64,000 nt of DNA from an uncultured Eubacteriales bacterium (lineage in GTDB: Bacteria; Bacillota; Clostridia; Oscillospirales; Acutalibacteraceae), in contig CAKSGV010000002.1 of the NCBI GenBank assembly GCA_934454845.1, forward strand, positions 52,982-116,981, given 5' to 3'. The notes under the pieces are model-generated. The model was given only the letters and a program-made list of their open reading frames with translations, did no database searches and had not been told where the DNA came from. Both the position numbers and the translations under genes were made by a program. Shown in pieces: positions 7,659-15,785 of the stretch; positions within the stretch are counted from its first letter, which is position 1, and every line of letters starts with the position of its first letter.

Positions 7659-8354
7659 TTGTCTATATTTGCAATTTCGGATCTTCATTTATCATTTGAA
7701 ACCGATAAGTCCATGGAAATCTTTCCCGGCTGGCAGAATTATACCCGGAGAATAAAGGAAAATTTCAGTAAAATCGTAACGGAAGAAGATACCGTCGTAA
7801 TTGCGGGAGATATTTCGTGGGCGACAAAATTAGAAGAAGCTAAAACCGATCTAAGCTTTATAAATTCGCTGCCCGGCAAAAAGGTATTTATAAAAGGCAA
7901 TCACGATTTTTGGTGGACCACCGCTAAAAAAATAAATGAATTTTTTGAAAAAAATAAATTTGACACGCTCAAAATAGTTTATAATAACTTCTTTGCGGTG
8001 GAAAAGTATGCCGTTTGCGGAACAAGAGGCTGGTTTTATGATAAAAGCGGTCCTGAAGACGAAAAGGTCCTTTTAAGAGAGTGCGGTAGACTTGAAACCT
8101 CTCTTTTTCAAGCCGAAAATTCAGGATTTGAACCGATAGTATTCTTGCATTATCCGCCTGTTTACGGTAATTTTAAGAACGAAATGATATTAAAAATCTT
8201 AAAGAGTCATAAAATCGATACTGTTTATTACGGCCATATCCACGGCTCGGGTATAAAAAGCACCGTTTCGGAGTATGACGGTATAAAAATGAAGCTATTG
8301 TCTGCCGACTGTAACGGTTTTTCCCCGATACTTGTAAAAAAATTAAAAATTTAA
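7659..8354 (+). CDS. calcineurin-like metallophosphoesterase
   Basis: 231-residue soluble protein with the whole dimetal phosphoesterase motif set: ISDLHLS (D8, H10), AGDISWA, KGNHDFWW, FLHYPP and YGHIHGSG. Nearest named relatives are YkuE-like predicted phosphohydrolases; substrate unknown. The only plausible start is TTG 7659 because an in-frame stop lies at 7641; its ribosome-binding site is weak (GAGG about 13 nt upstream). It stands alone between the divergent DUF1540 gene and the tig promoter. Confidence 0.9.
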   Translation: MSIFAISDLHLSFETDKSMEIFPGWQNYTRRIKENFSKIVTEEDTVVIAGDISWATKLEEAKTDLSFINSLPGKKVFIKGNHDFWWTTAKKINEFFEKNKFDTLKIVYNNFFAVEKYAVCGTRGWFYDKSGPEDEKVLLRECGRLETSLFQAENSGFEPIVFLHYPPVYGNFKNEMILKILKSHKIDTVYYGHIHGSGIKSTVSEYDGIKMKLLSADCNGFSPILVKKLKI

Positions 8355-8384
8355 CAAATAATAGTGGAAAATCGTTTTTACTTG

Positions 8385-8393
8385 TGGTATAAT
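8385..8393 (+). promoter_or_regulatory. extended -10 promoter for tig
   Basis: TG-G-TATAAT (TATAAT at 8388-8393), about 30 bp before the trigger factor start. A weak TGGAAA at 8365-8370 sits 17 bp upstream as possible -35. Confidence 0.6.
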
Positions 8394-8422
8394 GAAATGC
8401 AATTTATGCGGAGGTACTTAAA

Positions 8423-9796
8423 ATGAGTTTAAAAGAATCTAAAAAAATCGATACCAACAGGTATCAGCTTGAGATCACTATTGATGGGGAGAAGTTCAGA
8501 GAAGCTATTAAGGAAGCTTACCGTAAGAACGGAAAAAAAATAAACATTCCCGGATTCAGAAAGGGTAAAGCTCCTTTACATATGATAGAAACATATTACG
8601 GCTCCGAAGTGTTCTTTGAAGACGCTCTTAATCTGCTTTATAACGACGCAGTAGAGGGCGCTATTGAAGAATCGGGCCTTAAGGTTATTGACGATAAAAT
8701 GGATTTTGACCTTGTTTCCATTTCTAAGGAAGACGGTGTTGACTTCAAGGTAAGCCTTACAACATACCCTGAAATCACTCTTAAGAATTATAAAGGCTTG
8801 AAGGCTGAAAAAGCCGCTGTTAAGGTTGACGCGGCAGAAGTTAATAAAGAGATCAAGGCTATGGCCGAAAGAAATGCAAGAATGGTTTCCGTTGAAGACA
8901 GAGCCGCTAAAAAAGGCGATACCGTTGTTATCGATTTTGAAGGATTTACAGACGGTAAAGCTTTCGAGGGCGGTAAAGCAGAGGGTCATTCCTTAGAGCT
9001 TGGTTCAGGTCAGTTCATTCCCGGATTTGAAGATCAGATCGTAGGTAAGAATATCGGCGATGAATTCGATGTAAATGTTACTTTCCCCGAGGAATACGGT
9101 GCTAAAGAGCTTGCAGGCAAGCCCGCAGTATTTAAAGTAAAGCTTCACGAGATAAAGATAAAAGAGCTTCCCGAGGTTGACGATGAGTTTGCAAAAGATG
9201 TCAGCGAATTCGATACTTTAAAGGATCTTAAAGCCGATATTAAGAAAAAAGCTCTTGAAAGAAAGAAAAAAGCGGCTGAAGAGGCTGTGGAAAATGAACT
9301 TGTTCAGCAGATAGTTGACGGTATCGAGGGCGATATTCCCGAGGCTATGTTTGAAAACCGCCTTAATCAGTCGGTAGAAGAATTTGCTTATCGTCTGCAG
9401 TCGCAGGGAATGAATCTTGAAACCTATCTTAAATATACCAACAGCTCTATCGATGATTTCAAGAAATCTTTCCGACCCCAAGCAGAAATGCAGGTTAAAT
9501 ACCGCCTTGCTCTTGATAAAATAGTCGAGCTTGAAAACATCAAGGCCGATGAAAAGGATATCGAGTCTGAATATAAGAAAATGGCTGATAATTACGGCTT
9601 GGAAGTCGATAAGGTTAAAGCGGCTGTTCCCGCAAGCGAACTTGAAAAAGATATAGCCGCAAATAAAGCTATTGATTTTGTAAAGGCTAACGCAGTTATA
9701 ACCGAGGTTGAGCCTAAAGAAAGCAAGCCTGCTGCTAAAAAGGCTCCCGCTAAAAAAGCTGCTGCTAAAAAGACCGAGGAAAAATCTGATAAATAA
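8423..9796 (+). CDS. tig: trigger factor (ribosome-associated chaperone and prolyl isomerase)
   Basis: Binds near the ribosome exit tunnel and assists folding of nascent chains. 457 residues in the usual order: ribosome-binding domain with the tail signature GFRKGKAP near residue 45; FKBP-type PPIase domain around 160-245 (GDTVVIDFEGF, GSGQFIPGFEDQIVG); helical C-terminal arm. The last 20 or so residues are a Lys/Ala/Pro-rich extension (repeats of AAKKAPAKKA type) beyond the normal end, seen in some gut Clostridia; it may bind nucleic acid or be disordered. First gene of the conserved tig-clpP-clpX block. Confidence 0.97.
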   Translation: MSLKESKKIDTNRYQLEITIDGEKFREAIKEAYRKNGKKINIPGFRKGKAPLHMIETYYGSEVFFEDALNLLYNDAVEGAIEESGLKVIDDKMDFDLVSISKEDGVDFKVSLTTYPEITLKNYKGLKAEKAAVKVDAAEVNKEIKAMAERNARMVSVEDRAAKKGDTVVIDFEGFTDGKAFEGGKAEGHSLELGSGQFIPGFEDQIVGKNIGDEFDVNVTFPEEYGAKELAGKPAVFKVKLHEIKIKELPEVDDEFAKDVSEFDTLKDLKADIKKKALERKKKAAEEAVENELVQQIVDGIEGDIPEAMFENRLNQSVEEFAYRLQSQGMNLETYLKYTNSSIDDFKKSFRPQAEMQVKYRLALDKIVELENIKADEKDIESEYKKMADNYGLEVDKVKAAVPASELEKDIAANKAIDFVKANAVITEVEPKESKPAAKKAPAKKAAAKKTEEKSDK

Positions 9797-9851
9797 TTGA
9801 TTATATTTTTTAAAGTCCGTTCATAATAATTCGTACAGGAGGTTGATCGGA

Positions 9852-10433
9852 ATGAGTTTGGTTCCTTATGTTGTTGAACAAACAAGCAGAGGAGAAAGAT
9901 CTTATGATATTTTTTCCCGCTTGCTTAATGACAGAATTATAATGCTTAACGACCAGGTCGATAACAATTCGGCAAGCGTCGTTATAGCGCAGATGCTTTA
10001 TCTTGAGGGTCAGGATCCCGAAAAGGATATTAGCTTTTATATCAACAGTCCGGGAGGATCTGTTTCCGCAGGTATGGCTATTTATGATACTATGCAGTAT
10101 ATCAAGTGCGATGTCAGCACAATTTGCCTGGGAATGGCCGCGAGTATGGGTGCTTTCCTCCTTGCCGCAGGCGCTCCGGGGAAAAGATTTGCTCTTCCTA
10201 ACAGCGAGATTATGATTCATCAGCCCTTAGGCTCTGCCGAAGGTCAGGCAACTGATATTCTTATCCACGCTAATCATATCAAGCATATCCGCAGCACGAT
10301 AAATGAGATTTTGGCAGCTGAAACAGGCAAGCCGCTCAGCGTTATTGAGCAGGATACAGAGCGTGATAATTTTATGACTGCAAAAGAAGCCGCTGATTAC
10401 GGACTTATTGATAAAGTTATTACAAAAAGATAA
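9852..10433 (+). CDS. clpP: ATP-dependent Clp protease proteolytic subunit
   Basis: Barrel serine peptidase that works with ClpX. About 193 residues; catalytic triad Ser98 (GMAASMGAFLLAAG), His123 (MIHQPLG) and Asp172. N-terminal SLVPYVVEQTSRGERSYDIFSR is the standard axial-loop region. ATG 9852 is chosen because AGGAGG (9837-9842) lies 9 nt upstream; a TTG at 9843 abuts that site. 55 bp after tig and 69 bp before clpX. Confidence 0.97.
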   Translation: MSLVPYVVEQTSRGERSYDIFSRLLNDRIIMLNDQVDNNSASVVIAQMLYLEGQDPEKDISFYINSPGGSVSAGMAIYDTMQYIKCDVSTICLGMAASMGAFLLAAGAPGKRFALPNSEIMIHQPLGSAEGQATDILIHANHIKHIRSTINEILAAETGKPLSVIEQDTERDNFMTAKEAADYGLIDKVITKR

Positions 10434-10446
10434 ATAAGAATTTTTA

Positions 10447-10488
10447 AAAACCGGAAAGTCCGCGGACAAACGCGTATTTTCCGGTTTT
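10447..10488 (+). terminator. hairpin between clpP and clpX (attenuator-like)
   Basis: AAAACCGGAAA (10447-10457) pairs with TTTCCGGTTTT (10478-10488) with an inner TCCGCGGA region. It is followed by only a few T residues, so partial termination or mRNA processing between clpP and clpX is plausible. Confidence 0.55.
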
Positions 10489-10502
10489 GAATAGGAGATA
10501 AA

Positions 10503-11744
10503 ATGCCGAAAAATAATGATAGTGAGATTTGCTGTTCCTTTTGCGGAAAAACTCAGGATGAAGTTTCAAGACTTATAGAGGGTCCCGGAGTTTATATTTG
10601 CGACAGCTGCATAAGCTTTTGCAATTCTCTTCTTTTTGAAGATGATGCGGCAGCCGAAAATAAAAGCAAAGAAAACGAAGAAAAACCTTTGCCTAAGCCT
10701 AAAGAAATCAAAGAAAAGCTTGATGAATATGTTATAGGTCAAGATGAAGCAAAGAAAATATTATCGGTTGCCGTCTATAATCATTATAAAAGAATAAGGA
10801 ATAATAAGGAATGCGGCGTAGAGCTTGCTAAAAGCAATGTGTTAATGCTCGGTCCCACCGGAGTAGGAAAAACCCTTTTAGCACAGACTCTTGCCAGAAC
10901 TCTTGATGTTCCGATCGCTATAACCGACGCGACCACTTTAACCGAGGCGGGATATGTCGGAGAAGATGTCGAAAATATCCTTTTAAGGCTCATTCAGGCT
11001 GCGGATTATGATATTGAAAAAGCAGAACACGGAATAATTTATGTCGATGAAATAGATAAAATAGCGAGAAAATCCGAAAACGCGTCTATCACGAGAGATG
11101 TTAGCGGAGAGGGAGTGCAGCAGGCACTGCTTAAGATTCTTGAGGGAACTGTTTCAAATGTTCCTCCACAGGGCGGAAGAAAACATCCTCAGCAGGAGTT
11201 TATCCAGATCGATACCACAAATATCCTCTTTATCTGTGCCGGCGCATTTGACGGTATAGAAAAGGTTATCGAAAGAAGAATGGGCGGTAGTTCATTAGGA
11301 TTCGGTGCCGATGTGAAATCGCCGAAGAGCATTGAAGCTCAGGCACTTTGCGAAACTGCCACTCATCAGGATCTTGTTAAGTTCGGAATGATACCCGAGC
11401 TTGTCGGAAGACTTCCTGTTATAGCAACCTTAAAGGGAATGGATAAAGAAACCCTTGTAAATATAATGACTAAGCCTAAAAACTCAATTATCAAGCAGTA
11501 TCAGTCACTTTTTGAAATGGATAATGTGAAGCTTGAATTCAGAAAAGAAGCGCTTGATGCCATTGCTGATATGACCGTTGAAAGAAATACGGGAGCAAGA
11601 GGCTTAAGATCGATAGTTGAAAGCGTGCTGCAGAATATTATGTTTGAAACGCCTTCGGAATCTGATATTGAAAAAATCATAATAACCAAAGACACCGTTA
11701 AATCCGGAAAACCGAAAATTGTAAGAAAAGCGAGCGCCGAATAA
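10503..11744 (+). CDS. clpX: ATP-dependent Clp protease ATP-binding subunit ClpX
   Basis: AAA+ unfoldase that feeds substrates to ClpP. 413 residues: N-terminal zinc-binding domain with cysteines C11, C14, C33 and C36 (CSFCGKTQDEV...YICDSC); Walker A GPTGVGKT (117-124); Walker B IIYVDEIDKIA; sensor and arginine-finger region; pore loop GYVGED; and the C-terminal small domain (ARGLRSIVE). Strong ATAGGAGATAAA site before ATG. Ends in a strong bidirectional terminator. Confidence 0.98.
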   Translation: MPKNNDSEICCSFCGKTQDEVSRLIEGPGVYICDSCISFCNSLLFEDDAAAENKSKENEEKPLPKPKEIKEKLDEYVIGQDEAKKILSVAVYNHYKRIRNNKECGVELAKSNVLMLGPTGVGKTLLAQTLARTLDVPIAITDATTLTEAGYVGEDVENILLRLIQAADYDIEKAEHGIIYVDEIDKIARKSENASITRDVSGEGVQQALLKILEGTVSNVPPQGGRKHPQQEFIQIDTTNILFICAGAFDGIEKVIERRMGGSSLGFGADVKSPKSIEAQALCETATHQDLVKFGMIPELVGRLPVIATLKGMDKETLVNIMTKPKNSIIKQYQSLFEMDNVKLEFRKEALDAIADMTVERNTGARGLRSIVESVLQNIMFETPSESDIEKIIITKDTVKSGKPKIVRKASAE

Positions 11745-11760
11745 TCGGCGCTCGCTTTTT
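11728..11760. terminator. bidirectional terminator between clpX and sigK
   Basis: AAGCGAGCGCCGA (11728-11740) and TCGGCGCTCGCTT (11745-11757), a perfect 13-bp stem with an ATAA loop and T/A runs on both sides. It overlaps the 3' end of clpX and abuts the end of sigK. Confidence 0.92.
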
Positions 11761-12442
11761 AAAACTGCTTTCTTAATTTTTCAAGTGCGGCTTTTTCTAT
11801 TCTTGAAACATAACTTCTTGAAATATTAAGAAGTCGGGCTATATCCTTTTGAGTCATTTCTTCATTGCCGTTTAATCCGTATCTTAAGCAAATTATCTTA
11901 TATTCTCTTTCATCAAGAGTTTTTCCTATTATTTTGCTTAAATGTTCAAGCTTAAGCTTGGTATCGGTTTTTTCTTCGATATCCACATTATCCGCTATCA
12001 CATCGATAAGCGAAATAGAGTTTCCGTCACGGTCTGTTTCGATAGGGTCGCTGATGTAAACATCCTGTGATGTTTTTCTTATACTTCTGAAATACATCAG
12101 AATTTCATTTTCAATACATCTTGCGGCATAGGTTGCAAGCCTTATCCCTTTATCGGAATTAAAGGTCATAACTGCTTTAATAAGACCTATAGTGCCTATC
12201 GAAATAAGATCATCCTGATCGCAGCCTGCGGAATAGTATTTTTTCACAATATGTGCAACAAGCCTCAAATTGTGCTCGATAAGCTTATTTTTTGCGTCTT
12301 CGTCGCCTGTTTTGCGGTAAAGTTTCAGTAATTCCTCCTCTTTTTTAGCCGAAAGCGGAGGAGGGAAAGCCCCGGCACCTGTTACATGAAGAGCAAAATA
12401 ATACAGATTACAAGCAATTTTTAAAAATAAATCAAATAGCAT
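11759..12442 (-). CDS. sigK: RNA polymerase sporulation sigma factor SigK (pro-sigma-K)
   Basis: Late mother-cell sigma factor. About 227 residues from ATG 12442, which is 8 nt after GGGGG; a more distal ATG at 12457 overlaps that site. The hydrophobic first 20 residues or so (MLFDLFLKIACNLYYFALHV) look like the membrane-tethering pro-sequence, followed by the SigK landmark TGAGAFPPPLS. Region 2 (IEHNLRLVAHIVKKYY; DDLISIGTIGLIKAV; ATYAARCIENEILMYFR) and region 4 helix-turn-helix (TQKDIARLLNISRSYVSRIEKAALEKL) are intact. The gene is continuous, without a skin element. It follows mtaB in the same direction with a 62-bp gap. Confidence 0.93.
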   Translation of the reverse strand: MLFDLFLKIACNLYYFALHVTGAGAFPPPLSAKKEEELLKLYRKTGDEDAKNKLIEHNLRLVAHIVKKYYSAGCDQDDLISIGTIGLIKAVMTFNSDKGIRLATYAARCIENEILMYFRSIRKTSQDVYISDPIETDRDGNSISLIDVIADNVDIEEKTDTKLKLEHLSKIIGKTLDEREYKIICLRYGLNGNEEMTQKDIARLLNISRSYVSRIEKAALEKLRKQF

Positions 12443-12504
12443 ATAATAAACCCCCATACGATAAATTTATATGCGTACGAGGGCGTTTTTTTGCCACATT
12501 TATT

Positions 12505-13785
12505 TTATAAAATTCCTGTGCAGTGATCGCTGAAAGCTTGCGTGATTTTAACATTTAAAATTTTTCCGCGGATATCTTCGTTCGATTTTACGAAAACCTT
12601 TGAATAATTAGCGGTGTAACCTTCATATGTATTGCCTTTTTTACTCTCAAAAAGCACATCGAAAGATCTGCCGCAAAGCTTATTTAAAAATTCTTCTTCG
12701 CTTTTAATGCAAATCTCTGATAATTTTTTAGCCCTTAAACTTTTGATTTCTTTTTTTATTTGATCGGGATATTTTTCCGCGGGAGTGCCTTTTCTTATTG
12801 AATAGGGGAAAATGTGCGATCGTGCAAACCCGATTTTTTTAACAAAGCTTACGCTCTTTTCGAATTCCTCGTAAGTTTCTCCGGCAAAGCCTACCATTAT
12901 ATCGGTCGTAACAGCCGCGTCTTCAAACATATTTCTTATTCTTGTTACCAAATCCTCGTAGAACTTGCCGTCATAATGCCTGTTCATTCTTTTAAGGGTT
13001 TCGTCACAGCCCGATTGGAGAGAAAGGTGAAATTGCGGGCAGAATTTTTCTTGAGATTTAAGCCTTTTTAGCATTTCATCAGAAATGCAGTCTGGCTCAA
13101 GCGAGCCGAGCCTTACTCTTTTTATCCCTTCGGTCTCACAAACCGTATCCACCGCGTCGGCAAGATCGAAGTTTTCGCCTTTGCCATAAGAAGAAAGATT
13201 TATTCCGACAAGTACGATTTCAGAAAACCCGTTTAAAGCAAGCATCTTAGCCTCTTTCTTAATTTCCTCAAGACTTCTTGACCGCACTCTTCCCTTTGCA
13301 TAGGGAATAATGCAGTAGGTGCAGAACCTGTCGCACCCATCTTCTATCTTCATATAAGCCCTGGTTCTTTCTCTGAAATTTGAAATGAGCGGTGTGTTGT
13401 AAACATCTGTTGCTTTGTGACCTTCGACGGAAAAGATTCTTAGCTTAGTTTTTAAAAATTTTTCCGTTTCGGATAAAATTTTTGAAATATCCGTGTTTCC
13501 GATTATTATATCCGCTTCTTTTAAACTTTCCGATCTTTCCGGAAACGCCTGAACCATACAGCCCGTGAGAATTATAACAGCCTGTGGATTTTCTTTTCTG
13601 CAACGCCTTAAAGTTTGACCGGCCTTTTTGTCGCTTTGCGCGGTGACAGAGCACGTGTTGATAACGATAATATCCGCTTTTTCATTTTCAAAATCCGTGT
13701 AACCCGAGCGGTTAAAAAGCTCGCGGATAGCCTCTGTTTCATATTGATTGACTTTACAGCCTAAAGTTATATATTTAACATTCAT
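12505..13785 (-). CDS. mtaB: tRNA (N6-L-threonylcarbamoyladenosine(37)-C2)-methylthiotransferase
   Basis: Radical-SAM enzyme that converts t6A37 to ms2t6A37 in tRNAs reading ANN codons. 426 residues: N-terminal UPF0004 domain with three cluster cysteines (C10 in LGCKVNQYE, C45 in NTCSVT, C76 in TGCMVQ), radical-SAM motif CDRFCTYC (C151, C155, C158) and a C-terminal TRAM-like domain. The TLGCKVNQYETEAI start is specific to the MtaB branch rather than MiaB or RimO. Probably transcribed from 13816-13844 and reading into sigK. Confidence 0.95.
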   Translation of the reverse strand: MNVKYITLGCKVNQYETEAIRELFNRSGYTDFENEKADIIVINTCSVTAQSDKKAGQTLRRCRKENPQAVIILTGCMVQAFPERSESLKEADIIIGNTDISKILSETEKFLKTKLRIFSVEGHKATDVYNTPLISNFRERTRAYMKIEDGCDRFCTYCIIPYAKGRVRSRSLEEIKKEAKMLALNGFSEIVLVGINLSSYGKGENFDLADAVDTVCETEGIKRVRLGSLEPDCISDEMLKRLKSQEKFCPQFHLSLQSGCDETLKRMNRHYDGKFYEDLVTRIRNMFEDAAVTTDIMVGFAGETYEEFEKSVSFVKKIGFARSHIFPYSIRKGTPAEKYPDQIKKEIKSLRAKKLSEICIKSEEEFLNKLCGRSFDVLFESKKGNTYEGYTANYSKVFVKSNEDIRGKILNVKITQAFSDHCTGIL

Positions 13786-13815
13786 ATCTTTTCTCCGTTA
13801 GAAATTACATAAATA

Positions 13816-13844
13816 ATTATATTATATTTTTTTACATTTTACAA
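13816..13844 (-). promoter_or_regulatory. sigma-A-type promoter for mtaB
   Basis: Reading leftward: TTGTAA (13844-13839), 17-bp spacer, TATAAT (13821-13816); back to back with the rightward promoter at 13853. Confidence 0.65.
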
Positions 13845-13852
13845 GGAAAATA

Positions 13853-13881
13853 TTGATTTTTGAAAGCATATATTGTATAAT
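13853..13881 (+). promoter_or_regulatory. sigma-A-type promoter for the nucleotide-sugar dehydratase operon
   Basis: TTGATT (13853-13858), 17-bp spacer, TATAAT (13876-13881), about 40 bp before the TTG start at 13921. Confidence 0.7.
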
Positions 13882-13920
13882 TATTTTGTATGTTAAAACG
13901 AGTTGTTTGGAGAGATACTT

Positions 13921-15750
13921 TTGTTTAAAAACAGATTTACAATTTTGCTTATTTGCATAGCATTTGATATTGTAGCTGCGATCGCTTCCGTTTTTTTAGC
14001 CGGCTCTTTTTGTCAGATCGGTTTTAACGGGGCGTTTTTTACATTGGCGGCGGTTTTTGCGATATCGCTTTTTGTTTTCCTTTATATTTTTAAGGCTTAT
14101 AATATTTTGTGGAAGTATGCGGGATATTCGGATTATATCAGGCTTGTGATTTCAGCTTGCCTATCAGGTCTTGTTATGCTTTTTGCAAGTCTTATTTTTG
14201 AAACTGACAATGGAATAAAAATCAGATTTTCTTTCATTTCCGTTCTTTTTGCCATAGTGTTTATTTTCTGCTTCAGGCTTGCCGCAAGGCACAGCGTGGG
14301 AGAAATATTCAAAGGCGGCGCAAAAGCGGAAGAAAATATTATGATAATCGGCGCGGGAGACGCCGCAAAGCTTCTTATCGATGATATCCAGAGCAACCGT
14401 GAGCTTTATAAATCCACCATAAAATGCGCTATAGATGATAATACTCAAAAGATAGGAAACTATATTTCGGGCGTTAAGATAGTGGGGGACTGCAATTCTA
14501 TTCCCGATTGCATTAAAGAATATCATATAGATACTATTATTTTCGCTATACCCTCCTGCGAAAGCGCGAGAAAATCAGAAATTCTTCAAATGTGTCAGAA
14601 AACAGGCTGCAAGATCCGCGTGCTGCCGAGCGTATATAAAATGCTCTCCGGTCAGCAGATAAAGATAAACACTTTAAGGGAAGTTCAGATTGAGGACCTT
14701 TTGGGAAGAGATCCTATCGATCTTACTTTGCCGAATGTTTTTGACTATATAAAGAATAAAACAGTATTAGTCACAGGCGGCGGAGGATCAATAGGCTCCG
14801 AGCTTTGCCGACATATAGCTTTTCACAATCCTAAAAAACTCATTATTTTCGATATTTATGAGAATAATGCTTACGAGATACAAAACGAGCTTAAATTCTC
14901 TAATCCCGAGCTTGATCTAATAACGCTTATCGGCTCCGTAAGAGATAAAAAGAGGCTCGAATCGGTATTTGAAAAATATAAACCGCAGCTTGTTTTCCAT
15001 GCTGCCGCTCATAAGCACGTGCCTTTAATGGAAGACAGTCCTAACGAGGCTATAAAAAACAACGTCTTCGGAACTTATAACACAGCTCTTTGCGCCGATA
15101 AATTCGGAGTGGAAAAGTTTGTGCTTATATCCACCGATAAAGCTGTCAACCCTACTAATATTATGGGAGCGAGCAAGAGAATTTGCGAAATGATAGTGCA
15201 GTCGGTCAATGAAAAATCCAAGACCGAGTTTGTTGCGGTAAGATTCGGAAATGTTTTAGGATCTAACGGATCGGTCATTCCGCTGTTTAAAAAGCAGATT
15301 GAAAAAGGCGGTCCCGTTACGGTCACCGATCCGAATATGATAAGATACTTTATGACTATTCCCGAGGCTGTTTCGCTTGTAATTCAGGCAGGCTCATTGG
15401 CTAAGGGCGGAGAAATATTTGTTTTAGATATGGGCAAGCCCGTTAAAATAGTCGATCTTGCTGAAAATCTTATCAGACTTTCTGGGTACAAGCCTTATTC
15501 CGAAATTCAGATAGAATTTATCGGTCTTAGGCCCGGAGAAAAAATGTATGAAGAGCTTTTGATGTCCGAAGAGGGGCTTAAAAAGACAGATAACAGGCTT
15601 ATTTATATCGGTCACGCTATTGATTTTGATGAAAACGAATTTTTTAATGAGCTAAAAGAATTAAAGCATATGCTTGAAGATGAAAATTCTGACATCAGAG
15701 AAATAACAGCGCGCATTGTTCCGACATATCATTATAACGCCGCTCAATAA
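13921..15750 (+). CDS. membrane-bound nucleoside-diphosphate-sugar 4,6-dehydratase (FlaA1/CapD/WbpM-type)
   Basis: About 609 residues. N-terminal four-helix membrane region (1-125), a first Rossmann-like domain (about 135-260; IGAGDAAKLL) and a C-terminal SDR domain starting at VTGGGGSIGSE (near 285-292) with the active-site segment STDKAVNPTNIMGASKR (near 403-420). Characterised members dehydrate UDP-GlcNAc or related sugars for glycan or capsule synthesis. Start TTG 13921 is 6 nt after GGAGAG; the TTG at 13903 overlaps that site. No glycosyltransferases are adjacent, so which surface glycan it serves is not visible. Precedes typA by 35 bp. Confidence 0.92.
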   Translation: MFKNRFTILLICIAFDIVAAIASVFLAGSFCQIGFNGAFFTLAAVFAISLFVFLYIFKAYNILWKYAGYSDYIRLVISACLSGLVMLFASLIFETDNGIKIRFSFISVLFAIVFIFCFRLAARHSVGEIFKGGAKAEENIMIIGAGDAAKLLIDDIQSNRELYKSTIKCAIDDNTQKIGNYISGVKIVGDCNSIPDCIKEYHIDTIIFAIPSCESARKSEILQMCQKTGCKIRVLPSVYKMLSGQQIKINTLREVQIEDLLGRDPIDLTLPNVFDYIKNKTVLVTGGGGSIGSELCRHIAFHNPKKLIIFDIYENNAYEIQNELKFSNPELDLITLIGSVRDKKRLESVFEKYKPQLVFHAAAHKHVPLMEDSPNEAIKNNVFGTYNTALCADKFGVEKFVLISTDKAVNPTNIMGASKRICEMIVQSVNEKSKTEFVAVRFGNVLGSNGSVIPLFKKQIEKGGPVTVTDPNMIRYFMTIPEAVSLVIQAGSLAKGGEIFVLDMGKPVKIVDLAENLIRLSGYKPYSEIQIEFIGLRPGEKMYEELLMSEEGLKKTDNRLIYIGHAIDFDENEFFNELKELKHMLEDENSDIREITARIVPTYHYNAAQ

Positions 15751-15785
15751 GGGCGGCGTTTGACTGTGAAAAACGGGGGATCATT

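Noticed and set aside
11759..13785. Skin element or recombinase interrupting sigK
   Set aside because: sigK is one continuous frame and the upstream gene is mtaB, not a recombinase.
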